DNA of 64,000 nt from Aurantiacibacter zhengii (GTDB lineage Bacteria; Pseudomonadota; Alphaproteobacteria; Sphingomonadales; Sphingomonadaceae). The number at the start of each line of letters is the position of its first letter. The stretch's first letter is position 1. The stretch lies in contig NZ_QXFL01000011.1 in NCBI RefSeq assembly GCF_003584125.1, forward strand, positions 1-64,000, given 5' to 3'. The translations under genes and the position numbers were made by a program. The notes beneath the pieces were generated by a model. The model was not told where the DNA came from. It did no database searches and was given only the letters and a program-made list of their open reading frames with translations. Below, piece after piece: positions 19,686-28,535 of the stretch.

Positions 19686-19823
19686 GCATAAATTGGGCCG
19701 CCTGACCTGAAATGGGACGGCGGCCCCGTCAGCGCCCTGCCGAGATTGGCAGTTGCACGGGTGCTTGGTATTCCGGCCTGTAGCCATGCGGGTTGTCCCG
19801 CCGAACAATTACAGGGGAATACC

Positions 19824-20360
19824 ATGCGCCTGATCCACTCCCTGCCGCTGCTAGCTGCATTCGCACTGGCCGCCTGCGGTAACGATCCGGACGAGGAACT
19901 GTCCGACGAATCGCTGTCGATGGACGAAGTGATGGCCGAGGGTGAGGACAACGGCGTCATGCCGCAGCCCGGCGAATATTCGACCAGTTATGAACTCGTA
20001 TCGTTCGAAGTTCCGGGTGCCTCCAGCGTCGACATGGACGCACTCGAAGCAGCCTTCCGCGAAGGCGCGCAGGAGCAGTCGAGCTTCTGCGTGACCGAGG
20101 CGATGGATCGCGAAGCGTGGATTTCCGCCATGCAGGACAACAGCTGCACCCTTTCGCGCCTTTCCGCCGATGGCGATACGCTCGATCTCGCGATGACCTG
20201 CGATGCGGAGGACGGACCCCAGGGCCGCATCGGCATGAGCGGCACCGCAGGCGAAACCTCTTCCGATCTGGAAATGACCTTTACCCAGCCGATCCCCGGC
20301 ATTGGCGATGCCAACATCGTGATGAACGTCACGACGGAGCGGACCGGCGATTGCAGCTGA
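19824..20360 (+). CDS. DUF3617-family lipoprotein (second of a tandem pair)
   Basis: A 178-residue paralogue of the preceding gene. The signal peptide RLIHSLPLLAAFALAAC is nearly the same. The mature part has MPQPGEYST, SSFCVTEAMDRE and DNSCTLSRL at matching spacing. It is more acidic after the lipobox than its neighbour. AGGGGA precedes the ATG. A tandem duplication is the simplest origin, now well diverged. Confidence 0.85.
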   Translation: MRLIHSLPLLAAFALAACGNDPDEELSDESLSMDEVMAEGEDNGVMPQPGEYSTSYELVSFEVPGASSVDMDALEAAFREGAQEQSSFCVTEAMDREAWISAMQDNSCTLSRLSADGDTLDLAMTCDAEDGPQGRIGMSGTAGETSSDLEMTFTQPIPGIGDANIVMNVTTERTGDCS

Positions 20361-20529
20361 ACCTGCTGCGCACTTGCCCGCGCATGAAAGCGACGGGCGC
20401 GCAGCGACTTCTTCAGCCGGACCTTGCCTGCGTCGGTAACAGGGCTTCCCCTGTTACGGCCACGATATTTGCCTATATCGGCGAGAGCACCGATGCCGCG
20501 CACGGCGGCAGCAACAGGCAAGGCAGGAA

Positions 20530-21360
20530 ATGGCTGCAGGCAGAAACCGGCCAATAACCGATCATGACACCGTCGACGGTCCCGATCGTGGCGGCTTGTT
20601 ACAACGGCTGAAGAACCTGCGCGACAATGCCCGCTATCGTTTCCAGCTGCTACGCGGCTCCGCCCCCACCAACGCCCACACCCCGTCATGGAAACTTTTC
20701 GCGGCAGAGCTGGGGCAGGTTATCGCGCCCGTTACGCGCCTGGTGAAACCCGAATTGCCCATCGAAAGGGCAGACCATCCGCGCATCGTCATCCTGCTAC
20801 CCGGCTTTGCGGCCCATCCCGGCTCCATGCGTTACATGGCGCGCGAGCTGGAGCGCGCGGGGCACAAGGCCAAGCGCTGGGGACTGGGATACAATTTCGG
20901 GCCCACGCCCGAGAATTTCGAGCTGCTGGCCCAGCGCGTGCGCGCGGTGCACGACCGCTACGGCCAGAAAGTCGTGCTGATCGGCTGGAGCCTTGGCGGC
21001 GTGTTCGCGCGCGAAGTGGCGAAGGTGCATCCCGATTGCGTGGCCAAGGTGATAACGATGGGCACCCCGTTCAGCCATACGCCCTATTCCAACAATCTGT
21101 GGCGGCTCTACCAGTTCACTGCCGGACATGCGGTGGAAGACCTGCCGATCGAGGCGGAACTGGCTGTAAAGCCGCCGGTCGAAACGGTCGCTTTCTGGTC
21201 TCCGCGCGACGGGGCGATCTCTCGCCGCGCGGCCTGCGGGCTGCCCGGCGAGCGCGACCGGGCGGTGGCCTTGCGCTGCTCTCACATGGGGTTTTGCGAC
21301 TCTCGCGAAGTCATCCTTGCCCTTGTTGAGGAACTAAGCCGCGAATCAGGCTTTGATTAA
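20530..21360 (+). CDS. Alpha/beta-hydrolase, lipase-like
   Basis: A 276-residue predicted hydrolase. IVILLPGFAAHPGSM provides the oxyanion strand near residue 85. The nucleophile elbow GWSLGG has Ser about 154. The acid is likely Asp in SPRDGAISR and the histidine lies in CSHMGF near residue 255. There is no signal peptide. This layout is seen in bacterial triacylglycerol lipase-like proteins, but the substrate is not evident. AGG lies a few bases before the ATG. Confidence 0.82.
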   Translation: MAAGRNRPITDHDTVDGPDRGGLLQRLKNLRDNARYRFQLLRGSAPTNAHTPSWKLFAAELGQVIAPVTRLVKPELPIERADHPRIVILLPGFAAHPGSMRYMARELERAGHKAKRWGLGYNFGPTPENFELLAQRVRAVHDRYGQKVVLIGWSLGGVFAREVAKVHPDCVAKVITMGTPFSHTPYSNNLWRLYQFTAGHAVEDLPIEAELAVKPPVETVAFWSPRDGAISRRAACGLPGERDRAVALRCSHMGFCDSREVILALVEELSRESGFD

Positions 21361-21423
21361 CGAGACAATCTGGCGCATGCTGCATGTGCGAATAGCTGAT
21401 TCCAGCTTAGCGAGGGGACCTGC

Positions 21424-22854
21424 GTGACTGCGTCCGAACCGGACAACTTCGATGAGATGCACATGCCCGATGGCAGCGTGCGTGAAGCTTATCAGGGCTA
21501 CAACGACTGGCTGGAGCAGCAGGATGAGGGCTGGATGCGCCGCAAGGCGTTCGAGGCGGAAAGCTTTTTCCGCAAGACCGGCATCACGTTCAACGTTTAT
21601 GGCGAAGACGACGCCGAGGAACGGCTGATCCCGTTCGATCAGGTGCCGCGCATTATTACAGGCGCCGAATGGCGCCGGCTTTCCAAGGGTATCGAACAGC
21701 GGGTGAGGGCTCTCAATGCCTTCATGCACGATCTCTATCACCGGCAGGAAATCATCCGCAGCGGTCGCCTGCCCGAGCGGCTTTTCCGCGACAATGCCGC
21801 ATGGCTGCCGCAGATGGTCGGCTTCACGCCGCCCGGCGGAGTCTACACCCACATCGTCGGTATCGACCTGGTTCGCACCGGGCCGGACGAGTTCATGGTG
21901 CTGGAAGATAACGCCCGCACGCCCAGCGGCGTCTCCTACATGCTGGAGAACCGCGAGACGATGATGGCCATGTTCCCCGAGCTGTTCAGCAAGGTGAAGG
22001 TGTCCGACGTCTCCGACTATCCGCGCAAGTTGGCGAAAAGCCTCGCCGCCTGCGCGCCCGAATGTGTCGAAGGCAACCCCAGCATCGCCGTGCTTACGCC
22101 GGGCATCTACAATTCCGCCTATTACGAGCACGCTTTCCTGGCAGACCAGATGGGTGCCGAACTGGTGGAGGGCAGCGACCTGCGGGTGATCGATGGCAAG
22201 GTGCACATGCGCACCACCGTCGGCTTCCGCCCGGTTGACGTGATCTATCGCCGCGTGGACGACGATTTCCTCGATCCGCTGACATTCAACCCCACCAGCG
22301 TTCTTGGCATACCCGGGGTGATGGACGTCTACCGTTCGGGCAATGTCACCATCGCCAACGCGCCGGGGACCGGCGTCGCCGACGACAAGGCGATCTATTC
22401 CTTCATGCCCGACATTGTGGAGTTCTATACCGGCGAGAAGCCGCTGCTGCCCAATGTCGAGACTTTCCGCTGCGCCGATCCCGATGCGTTGAAGTACGTG
22501 CTGGATAACCTTTCGGAACTGGTGGTGAAGGAAGTTCACGGTTCGGGCGGATACGGCATGCTGATCGGCCCCACCGCCTCGAAAAAGGAAATCGCCGAGT
22601 TCCGCCACAAGCTGGAGAACCGGCCCGAGAATTACATTGCGCAGCCCACACTGGCGCTGTCCACCTGCCCCATATTTACCAAAAAGGGGCTGGCGCCGCG
22701 CCATGTCGACCTGCGCCCCTTTGTGCTGTGTTCGCCCGAAGGCGTGTCCATCACGCCCGGAGGTCTGACCCGGGTGGCGCTGAAGAAAGGCTCGCTGGTG
22801 GTCAATTCCAGCCAGGGCGGCGGCACCAAGGACAGCTGGGTGCTGGAAGACTGA
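21424..22854 (+). CDS. Circularly permuted ATP-grasp protein of the Anbu operon
   Basis: A 476-residue protein of the circularly permuted ATP-grasp type 2 family. Recognisable segments are VLEDNARTPSGVSYMLENR, VKEVHGSGGYGMLIGP and DLRPFVLCSPEGV. Such proteins occur beside alpha-E proteins, transglutaminases and the Anbu protease and are thought to form peptide or amide bonds. GTG start with GAGGGG 6 bases upstream. It begins a four-gene run with very short gaps (22 and 12 bases, then a 4-base overlap). The substrate is not known. Confidence 0.93.
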   Translation: MTASEPDNFDEMHMPDGSVREAYQGYNDWLEQQDEGWMRRKAFEAESFFRKTGITFNVYGEDDAEERLIPFDQVPRIITGAEWRRLSKGIEQRVRALNAFMHDLYHRQEIIRSGRLPERLFRDNAAWLPQMVGFTPPGGVYTHIVGIDLVRTGPDEFMVLEDNARTPSGVSYMLENRETMMAMFPELFSKVKVSDVSDYPRKLAKSLAACAPECVEGNPSIAVLTPGIYNSAYYEHAFLADQMGAELVEGSDLRVIDGKVHMRTTVGFRPVDVIYRRVDDDFLDPLTFNPTSVLGIPGVMDVYRSGNVTIANAPGTGVADDKAIYSFMPDIVEFYTGEKPLLPNVETFRCADPDALKYVLDNLSELVVKEVHGSGGYGMLIGPTASKKEIAEFRHKLENRPENYIAQPTLALSTCPIFTKKGLAPRHVDLRPFVLCSPEGVSITPGGLTRVALKKGSLVVNSSQGGGTKDSWVLED

Positions 22855-22876
22855 TGCGGATCGGAGAAATACGTAA

Positions 22877-23821
22877 ATGCTAGGCCGCGTCGCCCACGGA
22901 ATCTTCTGGATGTACCGCTATCTGGAGCGGGCCGAGAATACGGCTCGCCTGCTCGCGGCGGGGCAGCGCATGGCGCTTACCCGCGGTGACGAGATGGCGT
23001 ACCAGGAATGGAAATCCATCCTCACCACGCTGGGCCTGCGCCAGGCGTATGAGTCGCATTATGATGACTATGACGGTCCGCACGTCTGCGACTTCGTGCT
23101 GCGCTCAAAGCACAATTCCGAAAGCGTGCTGTCCATGGTGGAGCGTGCCCGCACGAATGCGCGCGCCTGCCGCTCTGCCATCACGGCAGAGGTATGGGAG
23201 GCTGTCAACGAAGGCTGGATGACGCTGCGGGACCTGCTGGCGCGCCCGGTGCGCAGTTCCAACCTCAACATGTCGCTGGCCGCTATCCGGCGCGAGAGCA
23301 CGCTCGCGCGCGGAGCATCGCACGGCTCCATGCTGCGCAACGAGACCTACTGCTTCGCCCGCCTCGGCACGTTCCTGGAACGGGCCGACAACACCGCGCG
23401 GATCCTGGACGTGAAGTACTACCTCCTGCTGCCGTCGCTGTCCTATGTCGGTACGCCGCTGGACACGGGGCAGTGGGACAACATCCTGCGTGCCCTGGCG
23501 GCAGAACGGGCTTATCGCTGGCTCAATGCCGGACGGATGGATGCACGATCCATCGCCGACTTCCTGATCCTGGACGAGCGTTTTCCGCGCAGCCTGGTGT
23601 TCTGCTACTCCGACATGCGCGGCAACCTTGCGGAACTGGCGCGCCTGCACGGGGCGGAAGGCCGTTGCCACGAGGCCATGCGCGAGGCCGACCTTCGCCT
23701 TTCCGGCAAGACGGTGGAGGACATCTTCGACCAGGGACTGCACCAGTTCGTGCTGGAATTCATTGCCGGCAACCAGTCGCTCGCGGGCGCCATTGCCGAG
23801 GACTATCGCTTCGTCTCCTGA
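22877..23821 (+). CDS. Alpha-E domain protein
   Basis: A 314-residue, mostly helical protein with the alpha-E family start MLGRVAHGIFWMYRYLERAE and many conserved Arg/Glu pairs (LERADNTARILDVKYY near the middle). Its biochemical role is unknown. It is consistently encoded with ATP-grasp and transglutaminase genes, as here, so a shared peptide-modification pathway is likely. GGAGA precedes the ATG. Confidence 0.93.
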   Translation: MLGRVAHGIFWMYRYLERAENTARLLAAGQRMALTRGDEMAYQEWKSILTTLGLRQAYESHYDDYDGPHVCDFVLRSKHNSESVLSMVERARTNARACRSAITAEVWEAVNEGWMTLRDLLARPVRSSNLNMSLAAIRRESTLARGASHGSMLRNETYCFARLGTFLERADNTARILDVKYYLLLPSLSYVGTPLDTGQWDNILRALAAERAYRWLNAGRMDARSIADFLILDERFPRSLVFCYSDMRGNLAELARLHGAEGRCHEAMREADLRLSGKTVEDIFDQGLHQFVLEFIAGNQSLAGAIAEDYRFVS

Positions 23822-23833
23822 CGGGAACCCACC

Positions 23834-24658
23834 ATGCGCCTCTCTATTCGCCATACCACCCGCTATCGCTTCGCTACCCCCGTGGCGCACGGCATCCAGC
23901 GCCTGCGGCTGACACCCAAGGAAACGCAGGGTCAAAAGATCATCGAATGGAATCAGGAGTTCGAAGGCGCGCACGAGCAGCTCACTTACGATGACCAGAA
24001 CTTCAATCACGTGACCCTCGTGGCCGTGAACGAGGGCGTGAAGGAGGTGAAGGTAACCTGCAGCGGCGTGGTCGACACGCAGGACCATGCGGGCGTGATC
24101 GGCCAGCACGCGGGGCACCTCCCGCTGTGGTCGTTCCTCAGCCAGACCGAACTGACCAAGCCCGGCCCGAGGATCAAGGCGCTGATCGCAGAGGTGGAAC
24201 GCAGCGAGGAAGGGATGGTGGAAACGCTTCACAACCTTTCCAACACAATCCGGGAGCAGGTTGTTTACGGCACGGGCAGCACCGGCGTTGCCACCACCGC
24301 CGAAGAGGCTGTGGTGGAAGGTCGCGGCGTTTGCCAGGACCATGCGCATATCTTTATCGCCGCGGCACGCAGCCTGGATATCCCCGCGCGCTACGTCAGC
24401 GGCTACCTGATGATGAACGACCGTATCGAGCAGGAAGCCACCCACGCCTGGGCCGAGGCCTACGTACAGGGTCTGGGCTGGGTCGGGTTCGACATTTCCA
24501 ATGGTATCAGCCCCGATCCGCGCTATGTGCGCGTGGCCACGGGGCGTGACTACCACGATGCGGCCCCCGTCACGGGAATCAGCTTTGGCGCGGTGACCGA
24601 GGATCTCACGGTCGACCTGTCGGTCGAACAGCAAACGGAAGAACAGCAGCAACAATGA
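23834..24658 (+). CDS. Transglutaminase-like cysteine protease of the Anbu operon
   Basis: A 274-residue protein with a bacterial transglutaminase-like N-terminal beta domain (about 1-80, starting MRLSIRHTTRYRF) and a catalytic core. The predicted triad is Cys about 166 in GRGVCQDHAH, His about 204 in ATHAWAEAY and Asp about 219 in WVGFDISNG. It ends in a Gln/Glu tail. It is likely a protease or amidase rather than a cross-linker. The stop overlaps the Anbu start by 4 bases. Confidence 0.92.
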   Translation: MRLSIRHTTRYRFATPVAHGIQRLRLTPKETQGQKIIEWNQEFEGAHEQLTYDDQNFNHVTLVAVNEGVKEVKVTCSGVVDTQDHAGVIGQHAGHLPLWSFLSQTELTKPGPRIKALIAEVERSEEGMVETLHNLSNTIREQVVYGTGSTGVATTAEEAVVEGRGVCQDHAHIFIAAARSLDIPARYVSGYLMMNDRIEQEATHAWAEAYVQGLGWVGFDISNGISPDPRYVRVATGRDYHDAAPVTGISFGAVTEDLTVDLSVEQQTEEQQQQ

Positions 24659-25410
24659 CCTATTGCGTAGGAATGGTGCTCGACAAGGGCCTGGTCCTCA
24701 TGAGCGATACCCGCACAAATTCGGGCGTCGACAATATCTCGGTGTTTCGCAAGATGTTCAGTTGGTCCGTTCCCGGCGAGCGGATTATCACCCTGATGAC
24801 GGCTGGCAACCTTGCCACCACGCAGGCGGTTATCAGCCGCCTGGAAGAACGCACGAAGCAGCCATCGGATCGGCAGAATTCGCTGATGGAATTGCCCACC
24901 ATGTTCCAGGTGGCGGCAGAAACGGGCAAGCTGTTGCGCGAGGTGATCCACGAAACGCAGGACGACAACGGTCGGCTGGGCAAGGGGCGCTTCACCGCCT
25001 CCATCATCCTGGCAGGTCAGATCAAGGGCATGGAACCGCGCCTGTTCATGATCTACCCAGAAGGAAACTTCATCGAGGCCAGCTTCGACACGCCTTTCTT
25101 CCAGATCGGGGAAACGAAGTACGGCCGCCCCATCCTGATCCGCGGTTACGACCGCGACATGAGTTTCGAGGATGCCGTGAAGCTCCTGATGGTAAGTTTC
25201 GATTCCACGCTGAAGGCCAATCTCTCCGTCGGCCTGCCGCTGGACCTGATGGTGATCGAGCGCGACGGTTTCGGCGCAAAGCACGAGCGGCGGATCGAAA
25301 GCAGCGATCCTTATTTCAATGCCATCAGCGATAGCTGGAGCGAGGCGCTGCGCAGCGCGTTCCACTCACTGCCCGATTACAGCTTCTACCAGCCCGACGA
25401 GACGACCTAG
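24655..25410 (+). CDS. Anbu-type proteasome-like protease
   Basis: A 251-residue Ntn-hydrolase of the ancestral beta-subunit (Anbu) family. The chain starts MTYCVGMVL, so Met removal exposes Thr as predicted nucleophile with no propeptide. SDTRTNSGVDNIS and LMTAGNLATTQAV match the proteasome beta-fold. Anbu proteins assemble into cytosolic rings. The gene overlaps the transglutaminase gene by ATGA and closes the operon. The peptide made or degraded by the pathway is unknown. Confidence 0.93.
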   Translation: MTYCVGMVLDKGLVLMSDTRTNSGVDNISVFRKMFSWSVPGERIITLMTAGNLATTQAVISRLEERTKQPSDRQNSLMELPTMFQVAAETGKLLREVIHETQDDNGRLGKGRFTASIILAGQIKGMEPRLFMIYPEGNFIEASFDTPFFQIGETKYGRPILIRGYDRDMSFEDAVKLLMVSFDSTLKANLSVGLPLDLMVIERDGFGAKHERRIESSDPYFNAISDSWSEALRSAFHSLPDYSFYQPDETT

Positions 25411-25424
25411 GGGCTAACCCCTAG
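25407..25424 (+). terminator. Hairpin overlapping the Anbu stop codon
   Basis: A perfect 7-bp stem (25407-25413 with 25418-25424) with a 4-base loop includes the TAG stop of the Anbu gene. There is no T-run after it, so it may be a weak terminator or an mRNA 3' end protector. Confidence 0.35.
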
Positions 25425-25620
25425 CCACTGCTACCGATACGGGGTGGTCCGGGGGACCGGGGATTTGCGGATTGAGGGCCAAGCCGCAGAGAAGGATCCG
25501 AAATGGATGCTTGCAAACCCGCAGGCGACCTGACCTTTCCTTGTACATCAATTCCTTATAGGTGGAATTCCGAGGTAATACGGATTGGTTCTGGTCGGGA
25601 TTCCTGCGCAGAATCCGGGC

Positions 25621-26307
25621 ATGGAACAGCGTATCACCATCCACATCGTCGGCGGCAACAGCCGCTCCCGCGCGGAGCAATCGCGCCTTATCATGGCCAT
25701 GGGCCATCACGCAGAAGTCTATTCTGATCTGGTGGAGTTGATCGACAGGCCGCCGCGGTCCGGCGTCATCATCGCCAGCGGTGATGTGCTAGCATGCGGC
25801 ATAGGCAGGCTGCTGGACAATCTGGCCGACGCCGGTGTGTGGACCCCGGTGGTCGCAGCGAAACCCGATCCCCAAGTGGAAGAAGTCGTGCAGACCATCC
25901 AAGCAGGCGCGCTCGATTTCCTGCCGTTACCGCTGTCGCAGCAGGACCTGACTCGCGTCGTCGCGCATTTTCACTCCGATGCGGGTCGCCATGCCGACGC
26001 CCGTCGCCGCCTGATCGATGCCCGCCGCCGCATCGGTGCCCTGTCGCCGCGCGAGCGCGAGGTGCTCGACTGGCTGAGCCAGGGCTGCTCCAACAAGGCC
26101 ATCGCCCGCAATCTGGAGATCAGTCCGCGCACGGTAGAAATCCATCGTGCCAACATGATGGGCAAACTGAAGGCCGACCATGTCGCGGAAGCGGTGCGAA
26201 TGCGCTTAGAGGCGGGCCTGATGATCGAGTCAGAGGAGTCTCTGCCGGAGGAGTCTGATGCGCCCGATACGGGCGCAACCCTCACTCGCAAAGCTGCCAA
26301 TAACTAG
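25621..26307 (+). CDS. LuxR/FixJ-type regulator with degenerate receiver
   Basis: A 228-residue transcription regulator. The N-terminal half follows the receiver fold, but where the phospho-acceptor Asp is expected the strand reads SGVIIASGDV, with no Asp at the end of the strand. Phosphorylation is therefore doubtful. The C-terminal LuxR helix-turn-helix (about 140-195) is intact: LSPREREVLDWLSQGCSNK and TVEIHRANMMGKL. The ATG at 25621 is preferred to a TTG 12 codons earlier. It follows the Anbu operon after a 210-base gap that shows a TATAGG-like -10 but no strong RBS. Confidence 0.85.
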   Translation: MEQRITIHIVGGNSRSRAEQSRLIMAMGHHAEVYSDLVELIDRPPRSGVIIASGDVLACGIGRLLDNLADAGVWTPVVAAKPDPQVEEVVQTIQAGALDFLPLPLSQQDLTRVVAHFHSDAGRHADARRRLIDARRRIGALSPREREVLDWLSQGCSNKAIARNLEISPRTVEIHRANMMGKLKADHVAEAVRMRLEAGLMIESEESLPEESDAPDTGATLTRKAANN

Positions 26308-26348
26308 TTGGATTATCTACAAGCTCTCTGAGATCCAGCTTTCGAGGG

Positions 26349-27062
26349 TTAGCGGCAGAAAGAATTGCCTTCTATCACGCCTTCGACGTGGAGATGATCG
26401 TGGTGGGCGGCGTTGTAATCCGGCCCCAGTACGGTTCCGAAGCGGCGGCAGGCGCTACGCTGCACGACGCGGAGGAACTGCCGCTCTTCTGCACTGCCGG
26501 TCCACCCGTGCTGCACACTGATACGGCGACCATCGGCGAGCACGAAGCCACCGATGTCGATGGCATCGGCACTGGCGTGAGCGCTGCGGCGCGATGTCCC
26601 TGCCACGTTGCGGCAGGCAAAGCTGCCCATGGTCTGGATGCTCGCAACGGGGGAGCCGAAGATCTGCCGTGCCGCACGATCCACGCCGTACCGCGCCCAG
26701 GCCGCAAACGCAGCAGAAACGGGGCAGGTGACCGGGCCGAGATTGCTGACATCGAACTGGCCGTCGTCACCCGCCAGGGCATGCATCTGCACCGCACCCA
26801 GTGTGCTGCACCCTTCGCCGAGATACCGATCCGGTAACGCATCGAATCGAACGCCCGCCTGGCCGAGCTGGGACAGGCACTGCCGGTCCGCGCTGCTTTG
26901 CGCCAAGGGAGGCGGCGCGCCGATGCGCGTGGAGCCTGTCGTGGACGTCGCGCCAGTGGCAGCGCGTTCGGGGGCGCTTCCCGAAGCGCCCGCCGATTGC
27001 GGCAGGACCGAGCATGCCGAGAGGGCCAGGGTGGCAAGGCAAAGAGCAAGGGCCTGTTTCAT
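26349..27062 (-). CDS. Extensin-like lipoprotein
   Basis: A 237-residue lipoprotein with lipobox LSAC and a low-complexity Ala/Gly/Ser/Thr linker. The C-terminal extensin-like domain (about 65-237) carries six cysteines. It ends with HHDHLHVEG, the metal-binding histidine cluster typical of this family, which is related to D-Ala-D-Ala peptidases. GGAG is 6 bases before the ATG at 27062. A cell-wall peptidase or binding role is likely but unproven. Confidence 0.87.
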   Translation of the reverse strand: MKQALALCLATLALSACSVLPQSAGASGSAPERAATGATSTTGSTRIGAPPPLAQSSADRQCLSQLGQAGVRFDALPDRYLGEGCSTLGAVQMHALAGDDGQFDVSNLGPVTCPVSAAFAAWARYGVDRAARQIFGSPVASIQTMGSFACRNVAGTSRRSAHASADAIDIGGFVLADGRRISVQHGWTGSAEERQFLRVVQRSACRRFGTVLGPDYNAAHHDHLHVEGVIEGNSFCR

Positions 27063-27273
27063 AACGATCTCCATGCTTTACCATGGCTAACGGCTTGTGA
27101 CTAATTTACGGTTAACGCAGCGGTAACACCTGGGGAAGGGCAGGAAAGATTGCCTGTCCCGGTCGTTGCACAGGAAACCGCAAATTCATTTGACTCGAAT
27201 GTGGTAACCTATAGTGCGCGCCCCGGGCCACGCGGTCCCAACGCCGCGCGTGCTCTCTGTAAGGAGAGAATAC

Positions 27274-28434
27274 ATGACTAAGCAACCTGACCTCCGTCCG
27301 GAGCGTCCCTTCTTTTCGTCCGGTCCCACTGCGAAGCCTCCCGGCTGGTCGCCAGACAAGCTCGATTTCAAGAGCCTCGGACGTTCCCACCGATCCAAAT
27401 ATGCCAAGGGCCGGCTGAAATACGCCATCGACCTGACGCGCGAACTGCTAGGTGTGCCCGACGATTACCTCGTCGGCATCATGCCCGGTTCCGACACAGG
27501 CGCGCTGGAATGCGCGATGTGGACCATGCTGGGCGCGCGGCCCGCGACCATCGCCGCCTGGGAAAGCTTCGGCAACGTGTGGATCCAGGACGCGGTCAAG
27601 CAGCTCAAGCTGAAAGACCTGCAGGTGCTTGACGCCGACTACGGCGAAATTCCCGATCTGTCCGCGATCCCGCAGGAAAACGACGTCGTCTTCACCTGGA
27701 ACGGAACCACCTCTGGTGCCCGCATCGCGGATACCGACTGGCTGGCGCCCGATCGCGAAGGCATCACTATCAACGATGCGACCAGCGCCGTCTTCGCCAT
27801 GGAGATGGATTGGCCCAAGCTCGATGTGACTACATATTCCTGGCAAAAGGTGCTGGGCGGCGAAGCCCAGCACGGCATGATGATCTTGTCGCCAAAGGCA
27901 GTGGAACGGATCAACAGCTACGATCCCGAATGGCCGCTTCCTAAGCTGTTCCGCATCAAGAAGAAGGGCGCCATCGACACCGCGATCTTCGAGGGCGCGA
28001 CGATCAACACGCCGTCCATGCTGGCAACCGAGGACTACATCGCCGCGCTCGAGTGGGTGAAGTCGATCGGCGGTCGCCAGGCCATGTTCGACCGCGCCGA
28101 CGCCAACGCGAAGATCGTCAAGGATTGGATCGAAGCTACGCCGTGGCTGCGCAACATGGTGCCGAATCCGGCGCAGCAGACCAACACCGGCGTATGCATG
28201 GTCTTCCAGGGCGACTGGATCGACAGCCTGACCGACGAGGAACGCTCCGCCGTACCTGGCAAGATTGCCAGGAAGCTGGAAGAGCTGGACGTCGGCTACG
28301 ACTTCAACGGCTACCGCGATGCCCCCCCGGGTCTGCGTATCTGGTGTGGCGGTTCGGTAGAGCCCGAAGACATCGAGCGGCTGCTGCCCTGGATCGAATG
28401 GGCATACGAAGAGCTCAAGGCCGGCAACCTCTGA
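27274..28434 (+). CDS. serC: Phosphoserine aminotransferase
   Basis: A 386-residue class V PLP aminotransferase that turns 3-phosphohydroxypyruvate into phosphoserine. VFTWNGTTSGARI contacts PLP and substrate. The predicted PLP lysine (about 193) is in SWQKVLGGEAQHG. The length matches the alphaproteobacterial SerC branch. AAGGAG is 7-8 bases before the ATG. The gene is followed after 101 bases by serA, so the two consecutive steps of serine synthesis are encoded together. Confidence 0.95.
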   Translation: MTKQPDLRPERPFFSSGPTAKPPGWSPDKLDFKSLGRSHRSKYAKGRLKYAIDLTRELLGVPDDYLVGIMPGSDTGALECAMWTMLGARPATIAAWESFGNVWIQDAVKQLKLKDLQVLDADYGEIPDLSAIPQENDVVFTWNGTTSGARIADTDWLAPDREGITINDATSAVFAMEMDWPKLDVTTYSWQKVLGGEAQHGMMILSPKAVERINSYDPEWPLPKLFRIKKKGAIDTAIFEGATINTPSMLATEDYIAALEWVKSIGGRQAMFDRADANAKIVKDWIEATPWLRNMVPNPAQQTNTGVCMVFQGDWIDSLTDEERSAVPGKIARKLEELDVGYDFNGYRDAPPGLRIWCGGSVEPEDIERLLPWIEWAYEELKAGNL

Positions 28435-28535
28435 TTGCGTGATCCGGGCTGACGGCCCGGCTCGCCATCCCATTTCAAGTCCGGTGGAGGCGACAGCTTT
28501 ATCCGCGCCCTGGCTTTTCGCGACAGGAATTCCCC

